Source of the DNA: an uncultured Clostridia bacterium
GTDB taxonomy: Bacteria; Bacillota; Clostridia; TANB77; CAG-508
Direction: 5' to 3'
Assembly: GCA_944386325.1 (NCBI GenBank)
Contig: CALXAP010000020.1
Span: 1-34,177 of the forward strand
Length of the DNA: 34,177 nt
Under the pieces are notes generated by a model. That model saw only the letters and a list, made by a program, of their open reading frames with translations, did not search any database and was not told the DNA's origin. The position numbers and the translations under genes are program-made. Positions 26,201-33,264 of this stretch are shown piece by piece; the first letter of the stretch is position 1, and each line of letters starts with the position of its first letter.

Positions 26201-28353
26201 TTAAATACATTTAAGTCATATATACCTTTTCCTGTAAATATACCTTCATCAAAATTATCTTGATATAAATCTGATATAGCATTTGTATATAAGTCTGTCC
26301 CTGGTAGTCCTGCAAAAATTCTAGTAAATATAGATTTATTTGCAGATTCCAAATCTATACCAACTCTTGGTTGCATTATTCCATAACCATCTACAACTAT
26401 ATTTTTATTCTTATCAACAATAGGTTTATTAAGTACATGAGCCATTGCTCCAATTAGTTCTAATCCTGAATTTAAAACTAGTTCTGTATCTGCATCTAAT
26501 GTTATTACATATTTTATTTTAGGAATTTTTTTATTTTCATTTGCTAATTTCCATATCTCTATAGTATTTGTTCTAAATATATCTTTTTCCTTACCTAATA
26601 AATAATTACTAAATTGTGTTAATAATCCTCTTTTTCTTTCCCAACCTAAGTAACTTCCTTCTGAATCGCTCCATGTTCTGTTTCTGTACAAAAAATTAAA
26701 TTTTGGAAATTTTTCATCTGGATATTTTTCATTTAGTTTTTTTATTTCCTCTATTCCAAAATTTATAATATTAGTATCTATTTCTTCCACCTTTTTATCA
26801 CTAGATGAACAATCTCCTAATAATGTAAAATATAAATTCTCAGATTTATTTGCAATATAATATACTTCTAATTTTTTTAGTAACTTTTTTACTTTTTTCT
26901 CACTATCAATTATAGTTGGTATAACAACCATTGTTGTAAATTGTTCTGGTACACCTTCTGAAAGATCTAGTTTTGGTATTAGTTTTGCTTTAACGGTTTT
27001 ACCTAATATTGTATTTACTATTTTTATAACTAGTTCTAATATTGGAACATAGAAAAATAATCCCACTAAAACTGATATCCATAAAATATTAATACTATAA
27101 TATATATATAATCCTATTAAAAAAGAAAATATAATAGATATTCCCCATGTTGAAAAAATATATATATTCATTTTCTTGTCTACTGGTATTTTCTCTTTTT
27201 CATACAGTAATAATTTCATAAGATCTTTTTCACCATTAGAAATTAAATAATATCCTATATGAGATTTTTTTTCTTTATATTCACTTTTTTCTTCAAATGT
27301 TGCCAAATTTGCTAATTCTAAAGCTTTAGATGCTATATATATTTCTGATATTTTTGTTTTTTTAGAAATTTCTTTTATCTTATTTCTATAATAATTTTTA
27401 CTTTTATAATCCATTTTTGAATAAACATCAGCCGGATCATGTCTTAATATATCTTCAACCCCATTTATATGTTCAAATATTTCTAAAAAATTTATTCTTT
27501 GTAATTTTTTTATGCTTTTTATTCCATTACCCATTGCTACTTTTTTAACAGCAATATCAAAATGCTCTTTTTGAATAACTTCTGATACAGTAGTTCCCAT
27601 TTTTTTTACTTCTTCTTCTAATACATTCATATAGCTAATTGCTTTTCTACCTAATCTTTTTAATCTATATGCCATATATTCTATAAATGGATACTTCATA
27701 TCTACAAAACTTAAATTTTGCATATTTTCATCTTGCTTTACTTTAAAAGAAGATGTCTCTTTTTGTTCTACTAATCTTTCAACAATGTTTTCTACTTTAT
27801 ACTTTTGAATTTGAGATAATAATATTTTTTCACAAACTTGTCTTATATTCTCAATTATAGCTATTTGTAAAAATAGTCCTACATTCCATATTTCTTCCAT
27901 ATTTAATGTCTTTTTTCTTTGATATGCTTTTAAAAATAATTCTAAACTATCACTATCTATCTTACTATCTGTATATGCAACTATCTCATTTGCAAGAACA
28001 TATATTCTAGCATATCCATCATAAATACCACCTTGTATACCTAATAAATTAATATATTTTTCTTCTGTTAAATCTTTTTCAATTGCTTTTACAGATTCTT
28101 CTAAAATATAATAATTATCAAGTAACCATTCTCCTGCTGGATGTATATTTATTTTGGCTTTAATATTTGAATTTAAAAAATTATATGTTTTTGTTATAAA
28201 TTTAAAATTATCTTTTAATCTAGGAATAGGATATGTGTTCTTATCAGAATATTTTTTTAGTACATGATCTGATGCAACTTTTTCTAAATAATTTTCTAAC
28301 TGAATTTTATCTAGAACAGCACCTTTTATACTCAAAAATTTTATATTATTCAA
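20221..28353 (-). CDS. Cyclic beta-1,2-glucan synthase-like protein (2710 residues)
   Basis: A giant membrane protein of the NdvB/ChvB type. In order: a helical N-terminus; a transmembrane pair near 395-445 (IYIFSTWGISIIFSFLIGL); a GT84 glycosyltransferase core with LDADTELV near 620 and HRWIRGDWQ near 770; further membrane helices to about 1010; a glycoamylase-like (cyclization) domain with YMAHHQGLILLS near 1350; GH94 beta-sandwich regions; and a C-terminal GH94 catalytic domain with GSGDWNDG near 2400 and GRGGWTWYTGSSSWF. Length matches full cyclic glucan synthases. These polymerise and cyclise beta-1,2-glucan and export it as an envelope glycan; substrate is inferred from family. I start at TTG 28353, 8 nt after AAGGAG; the GTG at 28362 abuts that site. 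Confidence 0.9.
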   Translation of the reverse strand: MNNIKFLSIKGAVLDKIQLENYLEKVASDHVLKKYSDKNTYPIPRLKDNFKFITKTYNFLNSNIKAKINIHPAGEWLLDNYYILEESVKAIEKDLTEEKYINLLGIQGGIYDGYARIYVLANEIVAYTDSKIDSDSLELFLKAYQRKKTLNMEEIWNVGLFLQIAIIENIRQVCEKILLSQIQKYKVENIVERLVEQKETSSFKVKQDENMQNLSFVDMKYPFIEYMAYRLKRLGRKAISYMNVLEEEVKKMGTTVSEVIQKEHFDIAVKKVAMGNGIKSIKKLQRINFLEIFEHINGVEDILRHDPADVYSKMDYKSKNYYRNKIKEISKKTKISEIYIASKALELANLATFEEKSEYKEKKSHIGYYLISNGEKDLMKLLLYEKEKIPVDKKMNIYIFSTWGISIIFSFLIGLYIYYSINILWISVLVGLFFYVPILELVIKIVNTILGKTVKAKLIPKLDLSEGVPEQFTTMVVIPTIIDSEKKVKKLLKKLEVYYIANKSENLYFTLLGDCSSSDKKVEEIDTNIINFGIEEIKKLNEKYPDEKFPKFNFLYRNRTWSDSEGSYLGWERKRGLLTQFSNYLLGKEKDIFRTNTIEIWKLANENKKIPKIKYVITLDADTELVLNSGLELIGAMAHVLNKPIVDKNKNIVVDGYGIMQPRVGIDLESANKSIFTRIFAGLPGTDLYTNAISDLYQDNFDEGIFTGKGIYDLNVFNKVLYNQIPNNKVLSHDLLEGNYLRCALVSDIMLLDGYPAKYNSSMKRLHRWIRGDWQIADWLKKNVKDAHGNIKTNPLNKISKYKILDNLRRSFTEIFLVLDILILILLNYIYGLNSSGLILLLLLAIFIPTIVDIIFKKEDVSKQKYFTPVVTGIKWSFIAGIINLSCLPYKAYISLNAIIKAVYRDKISHKKLLEWTTSEQAEKSSKTNLVSYLGDMIFNIIIGIITILAGVFINNILLKIILFILGILWIIGPIIAYYISKEIVLKEQELTDEENKYTMELGKRTWNFFAQYMNEENNYLPPDNYQEDRIGYIVNRTSSTNIGLGLLAIVSAFDLGYINLKDTIFMIEKSMETIKKLPKWNGHLYNWYNINTLKPLYPRYVSTVDSGNFVGYLYTLKQFIKTVIKNKTEEDSYENLKNVLNDIDKIINDTDFYVLYDEEKGIFSIGFNVEDNSITDSYYDLLASEARQASLIAIAKKDVPAKHWNNLSRTLTSLNGYKGLISWSGTAFEYLMPNINIRKYQGSLLDESCKFLVMSQKEYSKRLDVPWGISEAAFNLKDLNSNYQYKAFGIPWLGLKRGLADELNISPYASILAITEQPKEVIRNLKELESMGMYNEYGFYEAIDFTPDRLAYGEKYAPVKTYMAHHQGLILLSINNLINNNVLQNRFMKNPEIQAIDVLLQERMPTDVVITKEKKEKVEKLRVKDYEQYSERVITKLDRNLNNSNVFSNNDYLVCIKENGEGYSQYKNLIINRYKETDDYKQGIFFYIKNIRTKRLWTSADIESSDKFSIHFTPDSTKFVRNDENIETTMKIVISPDEPVEIRRLELKNNGSIEETIEVSSVFEPVISTKEQEFSHPAFNNLFLKYDYLNDTNSILIKRNRRGNSHEVFLGVNLYTENETIGELEFEIDKQKLFERGNIGIPSMIEKSIPFSKMIGNVTNPIVALRRTIKIKPGEKISLNLIITVENDENKVRRSIKKYTNEENIARTFELSKVKVEEENRYLGIKGKEIEIFQKILSYIIFQNPTKKLYINKMKNNGYSQADLWKYGISGDIPIILLKIKYANDVDVLKDLLKAFEYYKIKNISMDFIILNEEENVYEKYLEQAIEAEINNRQLSYLKNISGGIFVINKADIEDENVFIYRANLVIDAHDGNIENIIQNMEEDYLKNIINIDSDNSKTVNDNNEDRMSIHFDSDNLKYYNEYGGFSNDGKEYIIRINKENKAPTVWSHVLSNQNFGTLVTESMGGYTWNQNSRLNRLTAWTNNPVSDIPSEIVYLKDMDNSKIWSLGFNPLPDNNDYIVIYGFGYAKFNHNSDGIVQETEIFVPKEDRAKINIIRLKNVDSFKKNIKLIYYIKPVLGEDELKTNDFIDMKYDEINNNIQIRNVYTNEFRDNIMYVTSSEKIQSYTGNKKSFMGKGGVTNPDGLNKIRLDNDISSIGQTACVAIEINIELDEFQSKEISLVIGQEDNINEINNKVKKYTNISECKKELSETKKFWYDMLNSIQVDTPIESMNIMLNGWAQYQTIACRLWARTGFYQSGGAYGFRDQLQDTLGLKYIDINFMKNQILKHAAHQFLEGDVEHWWHEETKKGIRTKFSDDLLWLVYMTCEYIDTTGDYSILDEEIPYITGNILDENTDENYDIHPVTQISETIYKHCLKALEKGINFGEHGIPKIGSGDWNDGFSTVGNKGRGESVWLGFFLYDILNKFIPICKLKEDNELVEKFEQINKELKKNINENCWDGRWFRRAFTDDGKWIGSAENEEGRIDNIAQSWSVISGAGDNDKKYISMDYLDKNLVDRENEIIKLLTPAFEKSDIEPGYIKAYLPGVRENGGQYTHGAIWSVWANCLLGFNDRAIEYFNYINPIEHSRTKDAIKKYKVEPYVIAADMYGVSNLAGRGGWTWYTGSSSWFIKVGIEEILGFKIKDGFLIIDPRIPESWKEYKIRYKYKNSIYIIKIKNNNMVKNVFSNNKEKMQKIKLQDNNKINEINLEI

Positions 28354-28455
28354 ACTTGCCACTCCTTAACTAAATCTTTCTCACGAATTTTTAGTAACTA
28401 TTAAGAAGTAAAATATATAAAACCTAAAATAGAAAAATTCCAATAGCATATTTGT

Positions 28456-28485
28456 ATGGGAAAGCATTGTTCGCCCATTCTACAG
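28456..28485. repeat. GGGCGAAC-type palindrome, degenerate copy 6
   Basis: Reverse-oriented and degenerate: GGGCGAACAATGCTTTCCC on the minus strand. Its minus-strand left flank (TCAATTTTTTGAGAAATA) matches the left flanks of the other copies. Confidence 0.5.
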
Positions 28486-28597
28486 AGTTATTTCTCAAAA
28501 AATTGAATATATTAATTCTATCTCTGAATAGTTACAATTTTTAAATTTAGTTTTTCCAAGTAGTGGTGTTTTTATTCAAATTTCCTATATAATAGAA

Positions 28598-28639
28598 AAA
28601 ATCTCAAATCATAAAACTAATTTTATGATTTGAGATTTT
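28598..28639 (-). terminator. Terminator after the 116-residue gene
   Basis: A perfect 19-bp stem (28598-28616 with 28621-28639), loop CTAA, with T-run on the minus strand. It lies just past the stop at 28662. Confidence 0.85.
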
Positions 28640-28661
28640 AAATTTCACAAAAAATTAATAA

Positions 28662-29012
28662 CTATTTAGATTCATTAATTTTATGAATCATGTTATCAAT
28701 TTCTTCTTCGAAATCTCTTAAATATTTTCGACTTTTCTGCTTACAATCATTTAATTCTTTGATTATTTTCTCCTTATTTCCTTCACTTAAAGGCTGTTGT
28801 TTTATAAGTCTCCACCACTGCATTTCAACTATTTCCTTAGCTTTAGTACAACTTTTATTTAGCTCATTACTTGCTGTATCTAAGTAATCCATTGAATGCC
28901 TGTAATTTTCATCTCTCATTACATTCAAAAAATCCAAATTATTTTTTACAGGATTTTCGTCATTTACGAGTTTCCGTAATTTTCTTAATTGTTCCATTAC
29001 CTTAGCCTTCAT
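28662..29012 (-). CDS. Helical hypothetical protein
   Basis: 116 residues, almost entirely predicted helix with charged residues (QLRKLRKLVNDENPV, IIKELNDCKQKSRKYLRDFE), two cysteines and a WW pair. No membrane segment or family is recognised. AGGAGG lies 7-8 nt before the ATG and a strong terminator lies downstream, so it is a real monocistronic gene. Neighbours do not suggest a role. Confidence 0.6.
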   Translation of the reverse strand: MKAKVMEQLRKLRKLVNDENPVKNNLDFLNVMRDENYRHSMDYLDTASNELNKSCTKAKEIVEMQWWRLIKQQPLSEGNKEKIIKELNDCKQKSRKYLRDFEEEIDNMIHKINESK

Positions 29013-29100
29013 TTTATATTCCTCCTATTACTTAAAAAAAGTATTTTTTAAGTTATTAATTATTTAACATAATTATGTTATCACATTTTTAGTTAAATTA

Positions 29101-29223
29101 CAATATGGCAAACAATGTTCGGCCCACAGCTGTTCTTTTTATTTTTATATTATATTTTATAGATTTTGATATAATAATATTTCATGAATTTTGAATGCGA
29201 TTGGAGATGTTTTTAGAATTTGT
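29101..29223. repeat. GGGCGAAC palindrome copy 7 plus left half of the MITE-like element
   Basis: GCAAACAATGTTCGGCCC (29101-29131) is followed at 29162-29223 by the left 62 bp of the MITE-like element (GATTTTGATATAATAATATT through ...GAATTTGT). The rest of the element is absent here. The matching right part lies at 30509-30548. Confidence 0.65.
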
Positions 29224-29254
29224 AACAACTAATATGTAAATTATAACTACATAT

Positions 29255-29659
29255 TTATTTAACCCAGATATAATTATTTTCGTCATTATCCAAATTATTA
29301 TTTATAAAAATATTAGAACCTATTCTTTCTAATAATATTATAATTTTCAATTTAGACATTGATCTTAAAAATTCAATATCATTATCTATAATAAAATCTC
29401 TTTTTGCATTATACTCCATTTTTATAAATTTGTAATTATCACTTAATACTCCATAATCTGTATGAACTACAAGCACATTTTTACACATTTTGCACATAGT
29501 ATATGCTCTCTCATATCTAATCTTCAACTTTTCCTTTTGACTCTTTAATTTATATTCTTCTCCCAAAACATAATCAACCAAATCATCTAATTTATTAAAT
29601 TGCATGTATTTACCTTCTTTTATTATAATTAACTTTTTTATTATTTCATTTTTATTCAT
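29255..29659 (-). CDS. Hypothetical protein
   Basis: About 134 residues, basic, with a CxxC pair (YTMCKMCKNVL) in the middle and a hydrophobic run near the C-terminus (KLKIIILLERIGSNIFI). The ATG at 29659 (MNKNEII) is a likelier start than an upstream GTG at 29668; the ribosome-binding site is weak. No family recognised. It lies between the two half MITE-like elements, with the amidase gene, and is in the same direction. Confidence 0.45.
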   Translation of the reverse strand: MNKNEIIKKLIIIKEGKYMQFNKLDDLVDYVLGEEYKLKSQKEKLKIRYERAYTMCKMCKNVLVVHTDYGVLSDNYKFIKMEYNAKRDFIIDNDIEFLRSMSKLKIIILLERIGSNIFINNNLDNDENNYIWVK

Positions 29660-29737
29660 ATATACCACTCTCTTATTGAAAAATATAATATATTATTATA
29701 TTATGTTAACCGTATTTTTTCAATATATTACTAAAAA

Positions 29738-30455
29738 TTATTTTATTTCATTAAAATAATCCACAATACCAGTATATATACCCCAAGCTAATTTATCCTG
29801 ATACTCATCAGTTTGTAACTTAACTTCTTCCTCTCTATTAGATAAAAATCCACATTCAACAATACTTATTGGTATTTCTACATGATCAACTATATATTTA
29901 TTTGATATTGTCAAAGATTGCCTTTTATTTTCTTCACTAATTGCCTTATTCAAATTCTCTTGTATACATTTTGCTAAAACCTCACTATCTTTGTTATTCT
30001 TTTTATAAAATGTTTGCCAGCCCCAATATTGTCCTTGAGGTATCTTATTTAAATGTATAGATACAAAAATATCAGCAGATGCATCATTTCCAATCTTAAC
30101 TCTATTTTTAATATCTGAAACTTTCTTTTCTCTTAATGTAGTTTTATCTAAATCATATATGCCATTTTCATCTGACCTAGTTAAAATAACTGTACACCCA
30201 CTTTGTTCTAGTAAATTTTGCAATTTTAAAGCAATTTTTAAATTTATTTTGTTCTCTGTTATTCCATTCGAACTTTCAGCTCCGTTCATCAGGGAAACCA
30301 TGTCCTGCATCTATTACTACAACTTTATTGCTAACAGGCAGTGCAACGACCTCAATATCTTTTTTATATATTTTATTAGTTATATTGAATATGCACACAG
30401 ATATTCCTAATATTAAAATCACTAAAAACAATCTCTTTTTACTTATTATAACCAT
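29738..30455 (-). pseudogene. CwlD-like N-acetylmuramoyl-L-alanine amidase with a frameshift
   Basis: Amidase_3 enzymes cut the peptide from muramic acid; CwlD does so in making cortex muramic-delta-lactam. Reading from ATG 30455, the protein has an N-terminal membrane anchor (LFLVILILGISVCIF), then VVVIDAGHGFPDE, after which one extra base near 30284 shifts the frame to a stop. The other frame continues GAESSNGITENKINLKIALK, VSIHLNK and SIVECGFLSN, so all zinc ligands (H, E, H, E) are encoded across the two frames. The combined length of about 238 residues equals CwlD. A Gly normally following GHG is Phe here. It could be a real decay, a programmed shift, or a sequencing or assembly error. 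Confidence 0.75.
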
Positions 30456-30456
30456 A

Positions 30457-30491
30457 AAAAAACTCCCTTACTATATATATGAGAGTTTTTT
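30457..30491 (-). terminator. Hairpin between lysR and the amidase gene
   Basis: AAAAAACTC (30457-30465) pairs with GAGTTTTTT (30483-30491). On the minus strand it ends in T residues directly before the amidase ATG, and the amidase ribosome-binding site AAGGGAG lies in its loop and arm. It may terminate the lysR operon while also limiting amidase translation. Confidence 0.45.
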
Positions 30492-30508
30492 ATATATATG
30501 AATTATAA

Positions 30509-30548
30509 ATTGAGCCGAAAAATTTATGAAATATTATTATTTCAAAAT
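30509..30548. repeat. Right half of the MITE-like element
   Basis: ATTGAGCCGAAAAATTTATG through ATTATTTCAAAAT matches the last 40 bp of the full copies at 11211 and 15828. Same orientation as the left half at 29162-29223. Confidence 0.65.
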
Positions 30549-30591
30549 CTTATGAAGTGAATTGTAACAAAGAAATAGTTACTTCTATTTT

Positions 30592-31488
30592 TTACTTAAT
30601 TTTGTATTTTTCTTTTATCATTTTTGATAATTCTAATGTTGCTTTGTTAGACATATTTTTTCTGAGTATAGCAAAACCTTCTGTAGTATTTTCTAGCTTT
30701 ATTTCTTTTATAATAACAATATTTTCCATAATATCATTTAAATTTTCTGTATTTATAAATCCAATTCCTACATTATTTAATACTAATTTTTTCATAATAG
30801 ATGAGCTTGAAACATCATAATTTGCATGTATATCTAATTCTGTTTTTTTACAATAATCATCTAAAACCTTCTTTTTTGTTGATGGAAATTTAGGTAAAAT
30901 AAACTTATAATTTTCTGTATTTGATATATCTTTTATATTATTATCTTTTACATATTTTTTACTTGCAAAGAAACTAAAACTTGTTTTTCTAAGTGGTATA
31001 ATATCTATATTTGAATATTTCTTATTATGATATGGTAAATTTAAAACAACCATATCTAATTCACCATTGGCTAATTTTTGCAACAGATTATCTGTAATTC
31101 CACTACTTATAGATATTTCTATATCAGGATATTTCTTTATAAATTCTAATACTACATCTAAAATTAAAGAGGCTACTAATGAATTACCTCCACCTATTCT
31201 AATTTTTCCTTTTTCTAAATTTATATATTTTGAAAATATATTTTCTGCATTGTTCATTTTTTCTATACTGTCTTTTACATAATCATATAAATTTCTACCC
31301 TCTTCTGTTAATTCAACACCTGTTTTATTTCTGTAAAATAATTTACCACCTAATAAATTTTCTAATTTTTGTATAGATTGAGTAATTGCTGATTGCGATA
31401 TATACATACTATCAGCTGTTTTAGAAATATTCTTATATTTAACAACCTCACAAAATACTCTATATAATTCTAAATCTGTATTCATCAT
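30592..31488 (-). CDS. LysR-family transcriptional regulator
   Basis: 298 residues, typical for LysR. The N-terminal winged helix-turn-helix reads LYRVFCEVVKYKNISKTADSMY...SQSAITQSIQKLENLLGGKLF, followed by TGVELTEEGRNLYDYV and the substrate-binding core IRIGGGNSLVASLILD...GITDNLLQKLANGELDMVVL. It starts 5 nt after the stop of the P-loop protein at 31494-32987, with its GGAG inside that gene's last codons, so they form an operon. The inducer and target are unknown. LysR proteins often regulate a neighbouring gene, and here the partner is upstream in the same transcript. Confidence 0.95.
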   Translation of the reverse strand: MMNTDLELYRVFCEVVKYKNISKTADSMYISQSAITQSIQKLENLLGGKLFYRNKTGVELTEEGRNLYDYVKDSIEKMNNAENIFSKYINLEKGKIRIGGGNSLVASLILDVVLEFIKKYPDIEISISSGITDNLLQKLANGELDMVVLNLPYHNKKYSNIDIIPLRKTSFSFFASKKYVKDNNIKDISNTENYKFILPKFPSTKKKVLDDYCKKTELDIHANYDVSSSSIMKKLVLNNVGIGFINTENLNDIMENIVIIKEIKLENTTEGFAILRKNMSNKATLELSKMIKEKYKIK

Positions 31489-31493
31489 TTTTA

Positions 31494-32987
31494 CTACTCT
31501 CCTATTTCATTTTTTTGTATTTTTATTTCAAATTGCTTATCAGGAAGTATTTGATTTATCTTTTCTTTCTTTTCTATACCTTCTTTTAACTCTTTCAAAA
31601 ACTTCTCTTTTTCATACTCACTTTCATCAATATCTTTAACTATATGTGCTTTTATTGTATTATTTATATACTTTTTATTTATTCTTTTTTCTTTGATTTT
31701 TTCTAATATATTTTTTAGTCTTACTGACATTATATTTTTATTCTCTTTAATAGGATATTTATTTTCTATTTCTTTTTGTTTTTTATCTTCAAAATATTTA
31801 TTTATATCAATTCCATCAATTCCATTTAACATTCTTCCTAATTGTTTTTTATCTTTCGAGTATATACACATAAAACCTTTTCCTGGTTGAAAAGTATATA
31901 TTTCTTTTGAATCATAGGTATTTGTAATAGAACATAAGAGCCATAATGGAAGTTTTCCAGATATATATAGTTTCTTATTTTCATCGATTAATGGTATCTT
32001 GCATTTATTATAATCTTCTAAATTATAATATCCATTTATAACATCTATATCCATAAAAATATTGTCTTTATTTTGTAAAACATTATATTTTAAATTATTA
32101 TCTTGTTTTAACCCTTTTATCCTTGGTAAATTTCTTATTCTCATATAGTCATTAGTATTTGAATCATAAATATTTATATTTCTTATATTATTCTTTTTAC
32201 ACACTTTGCATAAAGTTGCTATGATAAAATTTGCTCTAAATCCATTAAAATTAACAAAATCTTTATTCTTTATTTTGTCAGGTAAAAAATCATAAAATTT
32301 TGGTATAGCATCTCCAGTCCATTTATTTTGTTCTATCTCTATTTGCTTTCCATCTATTTGCCTTATACTTACATTATGTTTATATCCTAACTCTTTTCCC
32401 AAATCATCAGCATATATACAATTTTGTTCCTTTACATTTTCTTTATTTAAATAATTACTTCTTTGTAGTAAATCAGATGCTATTAACTCAATAACTCTAG
32501 AATTTTCTAAAACTGCTCCTCTTTTTAGTCCTACTAATTTTCCTTGTAAATATGGATTAGTATCATAAACTTTTTCTTTTCCTATTAAACTAGAATCAAA
32601 TAATCCAACACATTCCAATCCTAAATCTTCACCAAATTCTAACCATTTTTTCTTTTCATTTTTATTAGAACTTATAACAATAAATTTATCACAATGTTTA
32701 AAAATTTTCTTATTCTCTTTTGATCTTATTCCTCCAACATCTACTAGTATAATATCATTTCTTCTTTTATCTATATCCTCACATATATTATTCACAAATT
32801 CATCAGTAAATTTCATCTTTTTTCTTACTAAACTTGTCTCTTTTTGATTTTCATTATTACTCCATATTCCTTCACCATCTGGAGTTGCTCTTACTACTTC
32901 ATATGAGTTCGATGGTAATTTATTTATTATATTTGATATTAATACACTTTTTCCTGAATGTGGTGGTCCGCACAACACAACCCTCAT
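31494..32987 (-). CDS. P-loop ATPase with Csx3-like tandem domains
   Basis: 497 residues. The N-terminus has a Walker A loop, LCGPPHSGKSVLISNI (residues about 4-19), then VRATPDGEGIW and LVDVGG, fitting the nucleotide-binding domain found fused to Csx3. Two later blocks resemble Csx3/Crn3: NFNGFRANFIIATLCKVC (near 248) and LYISGKLPLWLLCSITNTYD with FQPGKGFMCIYS (near 340-375), like the G-x-x-P-I-W and basic C-terminal strands of that family. Csx3 (Crn3) is a ring nuclease that degrades cyclic oligoadenylate in type III CRISPR systems; AAA-fused forms are known. I assign by pattern only, and a helical C-terminal tail of unknown role follows. No CRISPR array is in the window. Operon with lysR. 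Confidence 0.5.
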   Translation of the reverse strand: MRVVLCGPPHSGKSVLISNIINKLPSNSYEVVRATPDGEGIWSNNENQKETSLVRKKMKFTDEFVNNICEDIDKRRNDIILVDVGGIRSKENKKIFKHCDKFIVISSNKNEKKKWLEFGEDLGLECVGLFDSSLIGKEKVYDTNPYLQGKLVGLKRGAVLENSRVIELIASDLLQRSNYLNKENVKEQNCIYADDLGKELGYKHNVSIRQIDGKQIEIEQNKWTGDAIPKFYDFLPDKIKNKDFVNFNGFRANFIIATLCKVCKKNNIRNINIYDSNTNDYMRIRNLPRIKGLKQDNNLKYNVLQNKDNIFMDIDVINGYYNLEDYNKCKIPLIDENKKLYISGKLPLWLLCSITNTYDSKEIYTFQPGKGFMCIYSKDKKQLGRMLNGIDGIDINKYFEDKKQKEIENKYPIKENKNIMSVRLKNILEKIKEKRINKKYINNTIKAHIVKDIDESEYEKEKFLKELKEGIEKKEKINQILPDKQFEIKIQKNEIGE

Positions 32988-33137
32988 TTATTACACCTCT
33001 CATATTTTAATATACCCATAATTATATAATATACATAAAACTCAAAATAATCAATGCCTTTCCCCATTAGAAAAACTAATAGTTGTTATAAAAAATATTA
33101 ATCATATATTTATTTTGAGAATATTTTATATATAATG

Positions 33138-33182
33138 AAAAAGATAAAAGTAAATATATTTTTAATTTACCTTTATCTTTTT
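33138..33182 (-). terminator. Terminator of the LPXTG protein gene
   Basis: An 18-bp stem (33138-33155 with 33165-33182, one G-U type mismatch) has a T-rich tail on both sides. It lies about 80 bp beyond the stop at 33265; on the plus strand it could also act as a terminator. Confidence 0.65.
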
Positions 33183-33204
33183 ATTTTAGTTACAATTCAA
33201 TATG

Positions 33205-33260
33205 TTCAATTTTTTGAGGAACGTTTCTATAGTTCGAGCAAACAATGTTCGCCTATACAA
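33205..33260. repeat. GGGCGAAC-type palindrome, degenerate copy 8
   Basis: TTCGAGCAAACAATGTTCGC with flank GTTCAATTTTTTGAGGAA, again between a gene end and a terminator-like structure. Confidence 0.55.
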
Positions 33261-33264
33261 TAAC

